Source: Anaeramoeba flamelloides
Lineage: Eukaryota; Metamonada; Anaeramoebidae
Assembly: GCA_027625915.1 (NCBI GenBank)
Contig: JANTQA010000072.1
Location: 3,720,001-3,784,000, forward strand
Length of the DNA stretch: 64,000 bases
Reading direction: 5' to 3'
Below, one piece after another: positions 22,752 to 32,833 of the stretch. The position numbers and the translations under genes were made by a program. The notes under the pieces are model-generated. The model was not told where the DNA came from. It made no database searches and saw only the letters and a program-made list of their open reading frames with translations. The first letter of the stretch is position 1, and each line of letters starts with the position of its first letter.

Positions 22752-24842
22752 TTAATTTTCAGAATCTGTTTCGGAATCTGTTACATCATCTGAGTCAAGA
22801 GAGTCCTCATAAATACATTTCCAAAAATCCAATTCTATTGAAAAATGATTAAATTTGTGTGATTTAATTTTGGATAAAATTAAAGGATTCAAATTTGGTA
22901 TACCAGAAATATTAAACATTTGTAAGTCATCACAGGCAAGGGACAAGGTTTGTATTGCCTTTGTTGTAATTTGTGAACAGTTTTGACAGTCGACCCACTG
23001 TAACATTTTACAACCATTTGAAAGGTAAACCAACCCCTTGTCGGTAATTTTCTTACAATCGGGCAAGGCTAGCATTGTGATATAGGGATTAGATTGGCTT
23101 AACAATTGCAAAGAAGAATCTTCCATTTGTGTATTCCTAACAGACAGTCCCTTTAAATAAATCAGTTGGGAACAAATCAAATCTAAGGATTTTGAGGTAA
23201 TCTTTTCACAATCATTGATATTCAAAGAAATTAATTTTTTGCAATTATTAGCAACAAACACCAAACCTTGATCCGTGATTGGGCAACAAGATACGCTCAA
23301 AACTTGGATTTGTGGTGAGTATTGGCTTAAAAATGCCAGTGTGTGGTCTGATAGGTATAGGCAATTTTCTAAATCCAATTCCCTGATTTGATTCGTCCAA
23401 CAAGAGTTTTCGATAAAATATTTCACCCCGTAATCGCTTACACAATTTGCAGTTAATTGTAAAACACTGATTGCTCGATCGTTTTTATTTTGTTCAATTA
23501 AAAAGGTAAACAAATCGTCATTTATCCCATCTACATAATTTAAATTCAAATTTGTTAGACACTCACAGCTTTCAAAAAGATAACTTAATGAATTAACTGA
23601 AATGTCTGCATCTTGGATTGACAGTGTTTCCAATTTCGGGCACGTTTCAGAGATAATTTTGATTAGATTATCTGTAACTTCACATCCGTCTAAATATAAA
23701 GTCTCTAACTCTGTTAATTCTGAAATTAAGATTATCAAGCAACTTTCATTTAACTCGCTGTGATCGTTTAGATTTAATGTTTTTAATTTGTTACAAGCCT
23801 GCCCAAATTGAAATAAGATTTGAGACAAATATTCTTGCATTTCAAAATCCTCGGAATTAAAATCAGATTCTAGTCCAGAATTTTCATTATTATTTATTGT
23901 TTTTTCTTTGTCTTTGTCTTTTTCCTTTTCGTTTTCACTTTCGTTTTCTTTTTCGTTTTCCTTTTCCTTTTCTTTTTCTTTTTCCTGTTGTTTTTCCTGA
24001 TCTTTTTCTAATTCTTTTTCTTTGCTTTTTATTACTTTTTTTTCTTCACTTTCATTTTCCTTTTCTTTTTCTATTTCTTTTTCGTTTTCTTTTTCCTGTT
24101 CTTTTTTTTTATCATCTTCTTTTTTTTCATCATTCCTCTGTTCACCTTCAATTTGAAAAACAGAAATATTCGACAAATCTAAACTTTCTAATGATGTGCA
24201 TTCGTTATCAAACAAATAAATTAAGCACGTTTCTGTAATTGATGGACAAGAAGCTATTGATAATTTTTTTAATTTACTTTTTAATTTGCTTGTGATAGAT
24301 TGAATAGATCGATCCGTTAATTGGAAACAATTGTCCAAATTAATATCTTCCAAATTTTCACAACTATTGACTATTAGTTCAATATGAAAGTCGTTAATCA
24401 TCGCACAGGTAGCTAAGGATAATTTGCGTAAAGATGTAAATTTGCAAATGTTTCGAAAGCCATAATCCGTAATTTTTTCTTGCATCTCTGACAAATTCAA
24501 TTCTTGAAGTGTTTCTGTAATTGGGTATTTACAAATCGATCCAAAGATTTGGAATTCGTCTAATCTTGTACAACCAGTGAAATTGATCGAAAGCAAATTT
24601 TCGCTTTTTGCAATAGTTTTTCGAATGACTTCTCGACTGACACGTGATTGTAAAGGAAAGCTATCAACATTTCCAAAAAAGGAATGGATTTTTTGTTCAA
24701 TTTTGGGGAAAGTAAAATCAATTTTCCTATTCAGCATCTCATTTTGAATGATCCTATTCCATTTTTGACAAACTAACCCACACATTTTAAGTTTTTGAAA
24801 CGGTAAATAAGAAAAGATGTTCAGAAGATCTCCAATATTCAT
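22752..24842 (-). CDS. F-box / leucine-rich-repeat protein (FBXL-type)
   Basis: FBXL proteins are substrate receptors of SCF ubiquitin ligases: the F-box binds Skp1 and the LRRs bind the target. The frame is open to 24941, but that extension is a hydrophobic stretch. The methionine at 24842 starts exactly at an F-box (MNIGDLLNIFSYLPFQKLKM then CGLVCQKWNRII), giving 696 residues. Cysteine-containing LRRs of the L-x-L-x-x-C type follow at about 80-228 (LRKLSLATCAMINDFHIELI; LEDINLDNCFQLTDRSIQSI) and again at about 345-670 (VLSVSCCPITDQGLVFVANN; LISLNINDCEKITSKSLDLI). Between them lies a Lys/Glu/Asn-rich low-complexity insertion at about 233-316. The acidic tail ends SDDVTDSETDSEN. There is no intron. 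No neighbour suggests a substrate. Confidence 0.88.
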   Translation of the reverse strand: MNIGDLLNIFSYLPFQKLKMCGLVCQKWNRIIQNEMLNRKIDFTFPKIEQKIHSFFGNVDSFPLQSRVSREVIRKTIAKSENLLSINFTGCTRLDEFQIFGSICKYPITETLQELNLSEMQEKITDYGFRNICKFTSLRKLSLATCAMINDFHIELIVNSCENLEDINLDNCFQLTDRSIQSITSKLKSKLKKLSIASCPSITETCLIYLFDNECTSLESLDLSNISVFQIEGEQRNDEKKEDDKKKEQEKENEKEIEKEKENESEEKKVIKSKEKELEKDQEKQQEKEKEKEKENEKENESENEKEKDKDKEKTINNNENSGLESDFNSEDFEMQEYLSQILFQFGQACNKLKTLNLNDHSELNESCLIILISELTELETLYLDGCEVTDNLIKIISETCPKLETLSIQDADISVNSLSYLFESCECLTNLNLNYVDGINDDLFTFLIEQNKNDRAISVLQLTANCVSDYGVKYFIENSCWTNQIRELDLENCLYLSDHTLAFLSQYSPQIQVLSVSCCPITDQGLVFVANNCKKLISLNINDCEKITSKSLDLICSQLIYLKGLSVRNTQMEDSSLQLLSQSNPYITMLALPDCKKITDKGLVYLSNGCKMLQWVDCQNCSQITTKAIQTLSLACDDLQMFNISGIPNLNPLILSKIKSHKFNHFSIELDFWKCIYEDSLDSDDVTDSETDSEN

Positions 24843-27685
24843 TATTAAAGAAATTTTTAATCTTGAATCAAAAAGGCAACCAGTTGAGTAAATTAATATA
24901 AAAAAAAGTAAACAATCAAAAAGAAAAAAAATGAAATTCAAGTTTTTTGAAAGTAATCAATCAAATATGGGGTTGAAAAATAAAGAAGGACTGGGTCTAA
25001 GTTTAAATTTTATTGAATTTGATGATTCTAAAGGTATTTAAAAAATTACAGGGAAAAAATTTTAACTTCATTTTACTTTTTTTTCTCATAAGGGAATAAG
25101 TCTATTTTTCAAATTTTGAGTGCCATCATTTAGGCGAATATGAATTTTTCAAATTCTTTCTTTAACCAAATCTATTGATACTTTAATAAATACGGAAATT
25201 GGATATATCCTAGTATAATAGATTTTTAATACCAACTAAAAAAAATGAACAATCCAATAAATCAAAAGATTGATCAAAAAAAAACAAATACAATTCATTT
25301 ATTTCTTGATCTTATCTATAAAATTTGATACAATACTTCTTCTATAATTTGATTTTATTTTTAATTCTTTATGGAAATACTTTTGTTTGTAAAATTTTTG
25401 AGAAATAAATGACTTTTTATGTCCAATAAATCTTTATTTCTAAAATGAATTTTAGAACCCTATTTTCTTTTAATTCATCTAATTCTTGATTGAGTACAGA
25501 AAATAGGATATTTATTAAATACCTCTTCAGAAATAAATATTTATTGGATCTGTTTGTTTATTTTTATAATTATTTATTTTTATAAAATTGAGAAGGAAAA
25601 ATATTTCTGAATCTGATTGAAATTTTTACTAAATTTTTCTTTTATTTTGAAGTAAATCTTTTTAACTGTTTTTTGATTCCAAGAATTCAACCCCTTTATT
25701 TTAATTTTTGAAATAGTATTCCTTGTTTTTTTTGTATAATAAAAATATTTGAAAATTGAATTTTGAAAACAAATTTGTAGAAAAATGTTTTTTAAAATAA
25801 TAATAAATAGTAATGGGGCGAGAAATTTAAGGAAAAAAATAGTTTGTATTCATACAAACTCAGAAGATAAAGAAGAAACAAATAGTTTAAAAAATAAGTT
25901 GGTTGAAAAATAATTTTTTTATTCTTGATTTCAACAAGTTGATTTGGGAAAGATTCTCTTTTTGTGTTTGGTCTTTCAAAATTAAATAATTGTTTCAAAT
26001 ACATACCTTGTTGGGTCTATTTTTATTGGTTTACTTTTTGATTAATTTCGATCATTTGTATAAATACATTTCTAGATCCAAAACCTAATTTAATAAAACC
26101 AAAATTTTAATCAAAAAAAAATGTTCAAAAAATTGAAAAATGAAAGATTCAACTCTGGTTTACTTTGGGTTCATTTTCTTTTCATAAATAAAGCAGCGAA
26201 TGATGTTTTGCTCTTCAAAGTTTCAATATCTAGTGGCACTCAAAAAATATTTTTCAGTAATGTTCACACAATCAAAAATTTTCAAAATCGTAAAATGCAC
26301 TTACTTCCTTAACAAATCTTTAATTCAAATTCTTTGTTTTAATTTTCTAAATTTTGTTTATTAGTTTGGTAGATTTTTATTTTTTTTAGATTTGGTATAC
26401 TGATGTAAACCGGTAAATAAAACAAAAGTTATATCAAAATATTAGAAAAGTTAATTAATCAAAATTTTTGAAAATAGTAAAAAATTTAAAGAATAACAGT
26501 AATACAATACTTTTCAATCAATTTGGAAATAATTTTTAATGGAATATTATTTTTTCTTTTTAGATATTTTTTTTTTTTAGTTTTCAATTCCTTTTTTCTG
26601 AATTATGTAATCTGTTGCATTTAATCAAGAAAATGTTTCTTAACAAGCTTGGTAAAAAGTTAAAGTTGGGCTGTTTTGTTAAATGGAAAAATCGGATAAG
26701 ATTAGTTTTTGGTATCTAACCATTTAAACCTTCAATAAATAATTTTTTAAAAATTTATACTACATTTATTGTTCAGTTTGTTTAATTATTTTGGACATAT
26801 GTAGTTTTGATTATTTTGAATTATATTATATTTTCTTTTATGAGTATAAAAAAGTTTTATATATAAAAACATAGATAATATGTTACTAAAATCTGATTTT
26901 ATCATAAACTTCGAAAAACTATAAAATAATTGTGGTTTTTTTTTATCTATTTTTGATTTTGAGTGTTACCAAATTTTTGGAATGGTGTTTATTTTTGAAA
27001 AAAAATACTTTATTGTATCTTTTTAGTAAAGATAAAATGGAAATATTTTTTTATTTTTTTCTTGCTTAATTTTTTGAAATGATTATTTTTCTGATAATCA
27101 TTTTAAAAGAACTCATTTTTCAGATTCATCTGAATACATATTTCATTTTAGATTTTCACAAACAAAATATTGATTGATTTATTTTGGTTCTGTTTTTTTT
27201 TTTCTTGCGTTAATTATATATAAATTCAATACATATCAATTCAGTTGGGTTTGCAATATTCCCAGTCTATTTTTTATTTTTATTAAGTTCTAATCACAAA
27301 CTCGTTTAGATTCTTATAATATTGTTTTATCTCTTTGAACCTCCTCAAATCACCTAAAAAGAAAGAAAGAAAGAAAGAAAAAAGAAATGAACGTATTTTA
27401 CCAACTTGTAAAGGAAATTGTCAAAAAGGTAAAAAGTTTAACAAATAACTAATGATATTAAAAAAAATGAAAATTTATTATTAATTTGTGATTAAGATAA
27501 TTCATATTTGTAAATATTTATACATATATTTTTCTTTCAAATAGTGAAATGTTTTTTAAAAGATTTCAAAGATCGACTAAAATAGGAATTTATTGACAAA
27601 TACTAAATTATTAAAAACAGCGTTTTAGAGAATGAAAAAAAAATGATGTTATCAATTTATAATATAAATAACATGATCCAAAAGT
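24843..27685. other. Intergenic, no supported gene
   Basis: The region between the upstream side of the F-box gene and the 3' end of the MFS gene. It contains a diverged copy of the arm of the 30906-32833 structure (about 25455-25520, where CTATTTTCTTTTAATTCATC faces GAAAATAGGATATTT). It also has a short repeat shared with 50070-50215 (26120-26260) and a GAAA microsatellite near 27358-27385. The rest is AT-rich without ORFs I trust. Confidence 0.45.
26120..26260 (+). repeat. Short interspersed repeat (partner at 50070-50215)
   Basis: Shared order of blocks with 50070-50215: AAAAAATTGAAAA, then GATTCAACTCTGG-TTACTTTG / GATTCCACTC-TACTTTGC, then ATTCTTTTC-AAATAAAG, then TTCAAAGTTTCAAT. The 63-codon open frame over this segment is therefore probably repeat-derived, not a gene. 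Confidence 0.45.
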
Positions 27686-29038
27686 TTAATTAGAAGAAAA
27701 GGGACTTTCCGAAGAGGAAATAGAGGAATCGGTAAAAACTTTTTTTGTTGTTTGTATATTATTGTTATCATCTTTAATATTATTATCGTCCTCATTCTCA
27801 TTCTCATTCTCATCCATGTAATCCTCGATCTTCTTCTCAGTTGCATTCTTTTCATCTGATATTTTTTTATATCCCTTTTTAAAATTAAAAGAAATAATAA
27901 ATTGGTCGATTATAATAAAGCAAAGCAAAGTAATGAATTGCAAAATTAAAACAATTATAAAAGAAATATTTCCTCTCATATGGCTGCCAAGCAAAAAGGC
28001 AATTCCTGTTCCTAATGATCTGGGGAATTTGAAAGCCGCATTTACATCTGCGATTTTTTTTGGGAAAAGGTGCAGTATTAAAGGGTAGAGTGCGGTGTCT
28101 AGGCCAGCACCACTTAAGGCAAAAAGCCCAAATATTAAGCCAAAGAGCCATAGGGGATTTACGCTTTTCGCCCAGAAGGAAATGATCACTGCACAGATTT
28201 CGACTATTGTGCATCCAAAAAGAACAAATTTTAGGCCAAGCCAATCGATCACCTTCCCTATGGACATTGAAGCCAATGCATTTGCAATACCATAAACCAT
28301 CATTACATTTGGGATGGAATTCTTTGGGATCCTTAATGTTAATAGGCCAAAAACCAACATTATTGAAACGCCAGTAATGATGTTCATTGGGATCACTAAA
28401 ATTGCGCGTTTGTGTTTGTATATCCTAAAAATTGACATTAGGTTATCACGGACGGAGAGCTTACTTTCGGGTATTTTCGTTTCCACCGGCACTATCAAAA
28501 AGAGAATCAAGATCCCAAGTACGGAGATAGAAGTAAATATTAGGAAAAACACCTCATTTGAGACCTTTGCGATATTTAGTAGCAGAGACGAAAGTAAAGA
28601 GCCACCCAAATTGCCCGCTAAATAAAAAAAAAAGAAGATCCCAGAGTTTGTTCCGATATTGTTTTTAAAGGAACAACCAATCAAATATGTACCACTGGCA
28701 GTCCAGCAGATACCTGCGCCAATTCCCATCAAGAATGACATCATAATAAAAACCCATTCAATTACCTTAATACTCGATGAGATCCAGCCAGTATACAGCA
28801 GCAAGCCAAAAATCATGCATGCTTTTGTTCCAAATCTACGAACAACCAACGGGCTAAAGAAATTGGAAAATGCGAAGGTAATGTAAAAGAGCGCCAACGA
28901 ATAAAAGCCAAGTGTCTTATTTAATTTGGTAATTAAAGACTTTGTTGCATAATAAGAACACGAAAAAAAAAAAAACCCTGCACTCAGAACCAAAATATTT
29001 ATTCTTGATGTAGGTTTGATTTTAAGGATGGAAACCAT
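27686..29038 (-). CDS. MFS transporter, UNC93-like
   Basis: 450 residues with about eleven or twelve hydrophobic segments, typical of the major facilitator superfamily. UNC93-type hallmarks are GIGAGICWTASGTYL followed by NSGIFFFFYLAGNLGG in the first half. The loop motif VVRRFGTKACMIFG (MFS motif A) is repeated in diverged form as GKVIDWLGLKFVLFG in the second half. The substrate is not predictable; UNC93 relatives include ion-channel regulators and uncharacterised carriers. The C-terminal ~60 residues are cytosolic, rich in Asn, Asp, Glu and Ser (DENENENEDDNN). The start is the first ATG of the frame, directly before a basic N-terminus and TM1. No introns. Base composition is visibly richer in G+C than the flanks, as expected for constrained coding sequence. 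Overlapping frames on the other strand are shadows. Confidence 0.85.
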   Translation of the reverse strand: MVSILKIKPTSRINILVLSAGFFFFSCSYYATKSLITKLNKTLGFYSLALFYITFAFSNFFSPLVVRRFGTKACMIFGLLLYTGWISSSIKVIEWVFIMMSFLMGIGAGICWTASGTYLIGCSFKNNIGTNSGIFFFFYLAGNLGGSLLSSLLLNIAKVSNEVFFLIFTSISVLGILILFLIVPVETKIPESKLSVRDNLMSIFRIYKHKRAILVIPMNIITGVSIMLVFGLLTLRIPKNSIPNVMMVYGIANALASMSIGKVIDWLGLKFVLFGCTIVEICAVIISFWAKSVNPLWLFGLIFGLFALSGAGLDTALYPLILHLFPKKIADVNAAFKFPRSLGTGIAFLLGSHMRGNISFIIVLILQFITLLCFIIIDQFIISFNFKKGYKKISDEKNATEKKIEDYMDENENENEDDNNIKDDNNNIQTTKKVFTDSSISSSESPFSSN

Positions 29039-29694
29039 AAATGAGATTAGAATGGATTAAATTTTGCTTGTGGTTGCTTTTTAATTGTTACAAAATATCA
29101 GCCAACTAGCTGTGATTTGATAAGAGTAAGAAAATAAATCTTTTGGAAGGTTGGAAAAAAATTAAATGAATAATTGTCAGCAAAAAGTTCAAAAAATAAC
29201 ACTTTTTATTCTTTATGTGGGGAAATATATTTTTCCTTTTTTTTTTTTTTTGTTTGAATGTGTCATATTCAGATTTATTTTTTAAGGCATACAAATACCT
29301 ATTTAACCCTTTTATAAAAGTATGAAATTTGAGAAGTGTATTATTTGGTTTATTTTTCTTGATATTTCTAAAATAAGATTAAATATTCATCATTTATTTG
29401 CTTCATACAAACTTTATGAAATTACTAAAAGTGAGATTTCATCAAAATAAAAAAGTTTTTGAAAATTTTTCTTTTTCGATTTTCGATCCTAAAATCCAAA
29501 ACAAAAAGGATCAAGTTTTTTATTTTTGAGTCTTTTTACTTATTCCAAATTCCCTTTTTTAAGTTGTTTGGAGTCCCTTAGGTTCCTCCTCTTTTTTGTT
29601 TTTTTTTAAAGGTGTTTTTTTGGGGGTGAAAAAGGAATAAAAAAAAATCATTATAAGAATTGATAAACTTGTTCGTCATTAGATCTTAAGCAAA
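29039..29694. promoter_or_regulatory. Spacer upstream of the MFS gene
   Basis: About 650 bp between the MFS start and the end of the small GC-rich gene, both on the minus strand. It must contain the MFS promoter and the terminator of the small gene. No specific motif recognised. Confidence 0.25.
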
Positions 29695-29995
29695 TTAAAA
29701 CTTATCTGAAGTAATTAGATCCTCAACGAATTGAGCTGGACTTATGTAAGCCGAAGCTAACGGAATCCGACTGGGGCAATTTGAAACCAACTGAAGTGAA
29801 CTGAATTGGCCTTTCGGTACAATCTATCGAGTTGGTACGTGTGCTGGGTTGGATACTGCCGCGTCGGTATCTTCTACTGGGATATTTGCGAAAGCAAGAT
29901 TTGGAAAACTTATTGAAAGAAAAACAACAACAAAAAGAAAAATAAAAAAATAAAAACAAAAAAAAAATCAAAAAATAGAAAATTGGGAAAACCAA
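29695..29995 (-). pseudogene. Small secreted-protein-like gene, interrupted frame
   Basis: An island of markedly higher G+C than its surroundings. The minus strand reads a hydrophobic leader FLFVVVFLSISFPNLAFA with an Ala-x-Ala cleavage site, then NIPVEDTDAAVSNPAHVPTR, an in-frame TAG, then IVPKGQFSSLQLVSNCPSR, IPLASAYISPAQFVEDL and ITSDKF followed by TAA. The start-proximal part is displaced by one frame across a T10 homopolymer: MVFPIFYFLIFF begins at ATG 29995 in the other frame. Two explanations are possible: a decayed gene, or a real gene with a homopolymer miscall and a very short intron (GTACCAACTCGATAG is a 15-nt GT...AG segment that would remove the TAG in frame). I do not recognise the family. 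About 95-100 residues. Confidence 0.45.
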
Positions 29996-29999
29996 TTCT

Positions 30000-30510
30000 T
30001 ATTCTTAAAAACTTAGTACTTTATAGATATAACCTATATAATAAGTTTTAATAATGTAATCTATTTCATTGATCTATTGTTGGTTAAATATTTATACCTC
30101 TTTATTAAAAAAATATGATGATGATGTTACAGAAATTTTCGACATGAAAGGATACAGCTACTGACAAATTAAACACTTAGGGTGCAAAACAAAACATTAA
30201 GTTTAAACTCAATTTAGTTTTCTGATAATGAAAGAGAGTAAAAAAAATCATCAAAAAAAAAAGTATAAAATACTTCTAATGACTGTAATTAAAAGGTTCT
30301 TTCGACTACTCTTTGAATTAGGAGTCACAAATTTAGTCACTTCAAAACTCTCTCTTTAACAGATTAAGAGCTCTTGAGCACTTAACCCTTACCAATAAAG
30401 CCTGCTATCTTCCATTACTTGCTTTTCTTTCTATTTTTCTTGTCTTTGCTTAAAATCAAATCTTATTTCTTTTCATTTTTTAAAGAAAAGCTATCTGATC
30501 GGTTTTTATC
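30000..30510 (-). repeat. Repeat family R4, long copy
   Basis: The reverse complement of the 13985-14520 copy over nearly its whole length, including the outer edge (AAATCTTATTTCTTTTCATT then TTTTAAAGAAAAGC) and the CTTTATAGATATAACC end. Together the two define an element of about 0.52 kb. Confidence 0.7.
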
Positions 30511-30602
30511 TTGTAACATTCAGGTAAGGATAAAAAATTCTAAATACAAAGTTAGTTTTTAAGGTAAGTATGTGGAAATTTTGTTGAATTACATCTCCTA
30601 AT

Positions 30603-30720
30603 TAGTAATACTATCATTTTCCAATTAATAAATGAAAATTTTTGTTCCAAGTTTCCAAAATATTTTTCGAATTATGAGTTGAAAAAAAACACCAATATCC
30701 TCTCAAAGTCATTGGAAATG
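30603..30720 (+). repeat. MITE family M3, partial copy
   Basis: Carries the left terminus AATACTATCATTTTCCAATT then AATAAATGAAAATTTTT and the following TCCAAAATATTTTTC block shared with 51674-51942 and 55531-55795. The right end was not found. Confidence 0.5.
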
Positions 30721-31545
30721 AAATTAAGGGTATAACTACACTCTTCCCTTTTAAACTTTTGAGATAAAATAAAATTTAAATTGTTTTCATTTGAGATTAG
30801 TGGTAAATAAATGATTTTGGTTTTTTCAATTTAATTGGAAAATAGATTGTTTTAAAATCAAATGAATACATCCAATAATTTTTTATTCCTGTGGAGAAGA
30901 ATTCAAAAAATATCCTATTTTCTTTAATCAAATCTGAATTTGATGAATTAAATGAAAATAGGAATTAAAAATTGATTTGGAAATTCTTTCGAAATAACAA
31001 GTAATTGTTATATTAGTGAAAAAAATACCCAGGACATGAAAATAAACTATTTTTCAAACAAAAGGGCACACCTCTCAAATCATCAATACCTTCGAATTTG
31101 ATTGTTAATGGGATATTTACTTATTGGTGATTTTTATTTTAATTATTCATTTTTTCATAATTTGCTTTTTTATAAATGGATATTGAACGTTGGAAAATGA
31201 AAAAGTAAGATCAGAAGAAACCAATTTGGAAATAATCTGCCATTGTATAAAAGTGGAAACAGTTTAATTTTGATTTCGAATGACCTAGATATAGGAATAA
31301 AGAAAGACCATTATTGGATTGATGTGTGGAACAAAGAAAAGAGAAAAAAAAAGAAAAAACATTCCAACAAAATACCCAGATGAATTGCGGCTTTATATTG
31401 GAAATGAGACTTTAAAGAACAAAAGTTTGACGTGTAAAGAGTTATCAATAAAATGTTGAGAACTTTTTCTCAATTCGCCTTGTTCAAAGGTTTTTATTGA
31501 TTTGATATTTTTTTTTCATTACAATTTCCAAAACGAGATTTCTCA

Positions 31546-32251
31546 TTTCAAATAAAAGGGCACACCAATTTTTAAAATATTGAATTTTAATTTTTATTGT
31601 TTTGTTTTAAGGATTATTCGAATTTTATGGTTAGTGAATACTATTTTTCCACCTAGTAACATATTTATAGACTTAAAAGAAACTTGATCTTAGGGATCTT
31701 GCTAACTTGAAAAATTTAGGTTTTTTTTGCAAAATTTTGAGTTGGGCAAAAAACAATTTTCCTTCATCAAATTCAAATAATTCGCTACAAATTTTGAAGA
31801 AAAAAATTTCATTAGGAAAATGTCACTTCACTTTCTTTTCAAGTATGTTAGAGTGTAGCGAGAGAGTATAAATATACTTGAAAAGAAAGTGGAATGGCAT
31901 ATTCCTAATATCAAAAAAAAAAACTTTTTAGTTTTGCCTTGTTTTGTTCGGAAATTTAAAAAGTTTTTGGATCAATAAATGATTTTCAAGCAAAATCTAA
32001 AAAATTGCAAAAATTGCAATATTTTGACTTTTTCTCAATCCATTGTCTTTTAAAGCTTTTTTTCTGTTTATATTATTTTATTTCACCCCTCACTGAGCAT
32101 AAAATTAGAATCGTCCTTAATGAGTTTTGGAGATTCGATTAAGTTTTTTTTTTATGCTTTAAAGGGTTTCTAGGATTTTATAATGATACTACAATTAATT
32201 TGATTCAATTATGAATAATTCTTGAAATTTTTTGTGCCCTTTTATTTGAAA
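31546..32251. mobile_element. Inner inverted-repeat element
   Basis: TTTCAAATAAAAGGGCACAC at 31546 faces TGTGCCCTTTTATTTGAAA at 32233-32251. A third copy of the terminus (CAAACAAAAGGGCACAC) stands alone near 31055. About 706 bp, probably a MITE nested within the larger structure. Confidence 0.55.
31811..31909. repeat. Long perfect-type hairpin
   Basis: Arms 31811-31846 and 31874-31909 (36 bp each, about five mismatches) centre on CACTTTCTTTTCAAGTAT / ATACTTGAAAAGAAAGTG. The 27-nt loop, richer in G+C, contains GTTAGAGTGTAGCGAGAGAG. Confidence 0.7.
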
Positions 32252-32424
32252 AAGATTTTATTTATTAAATCGCTGAAAGTTCATTAAAACAGGGTATTTA
32301 AAGAATACTCAAGTTATTGTTTGATAGAATAAGTAGATCTACTTTTTTTGAAAAACAATAAAGTTTTATAGAGGTTTGCAACAAATTTGGAAAATGATAA
32401 TTTTTATTCTTGTTTTTTGATTGA

Positions 32425-32640
32425 TTGGATAGTGTTTTGAACAAGTGTAATTTCATTAATCATCATTCTAATAAGTGGGCGAGTTATATTTTCAAAAAAA
32501 GTTTTTCTACTTATGCTATCAAACAATTATTTGAGTATTCTTTAGGCACCCCCACTTTAATGAACTTTAGGCAGGTTTATTACCGAGTTTATAAAAAAAT
32601 TGGTTATTCAAAAAAAAAAGATTTGATTGAAAATAATTGA
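32425..32640 (+). CDS. Short ORF in the inverted-repeat structure, possible transposase HTH remnant
   Basis: 72 codons from a non-ATG start to TGA 32640. The second half, STYAIKQLFEYSLGTPTLM then NFRQVYYRVYKKIGYSKKK, resembles in spacing the winged helix-turn-helix of Tc1/mariner transposases (…RVLKRLGYSRKK). No catalytic DDE motif follows. The similarity is by eye only. Confidence 0.25.
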   Translation: MDSVLNKCNFINHHSNKWASYIFKKSFSTYAIKQLFEYSLGTPTLMNFRQVYYRVYKKIGYSKKKDLIENN

Positions 32641-32833
32641 AATTACACAACAATTTTACAAATATTCACAATTAAAAATCTGGTCTGGTATTATTTTCAT
32701 TTCCTGGGTATTTTTTTCACTACTTTATATTACAATTACTTGTTATTTCGAAAGAATTTCCAAATCAATTTTTAATTCCTATTTTCATTTAATTCATCTA
32801 ATTCAGATTTGATTAAAGAAAATAGGATATTTT

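Larger units (their letters stand above)
30906..32833. mobile_element. Young inverted-repeat structure, arms about 94% identical
   Basis: The left arm is 30906-31046 and the right arm 32688-32833, inverted. Over about 140 bp they differ at only a handful of positions. Both contain TATCCTATTTTCTTTAATCA, AATGAAAATAGGAATTAAAA and CTTTCGAAATAACAAGTAAT. Every other repeat family here is far more diverged. The interior holds a second, inner inverted pair (31546 / 32251), a long hairpin (31811-31909) and an ORF at 32425-32640. Probably a DNA transposon or foldback element; superfamily unknown. Confidence 0.65.

Noticed and set aside
23897-24238. Plus-strand open frame rich in Phe/Leu across the F-box gene
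   Set aside because: It is the complement of the Lys/Glu-rich repeat of the F-box/LRR protein; such repeats automatically give long Phe/Leu frames on the other strand.
28095-28886. Several plus-strand open frames across the MFS gene
   Set aside because: Shadows of the transporter's codon composition; no domain content and no independent start context.
29720-29890. Possible 5S rRNA or other structured RNA in the GC-rich island (phrases like GAAGCTAA and GGTTGGATACTGCC)
   Set aside because: Only short phrases resemble 5S rRNA, and the 5' half and the expected spacing do not match. The minus-strand reading frame explains the composition better.
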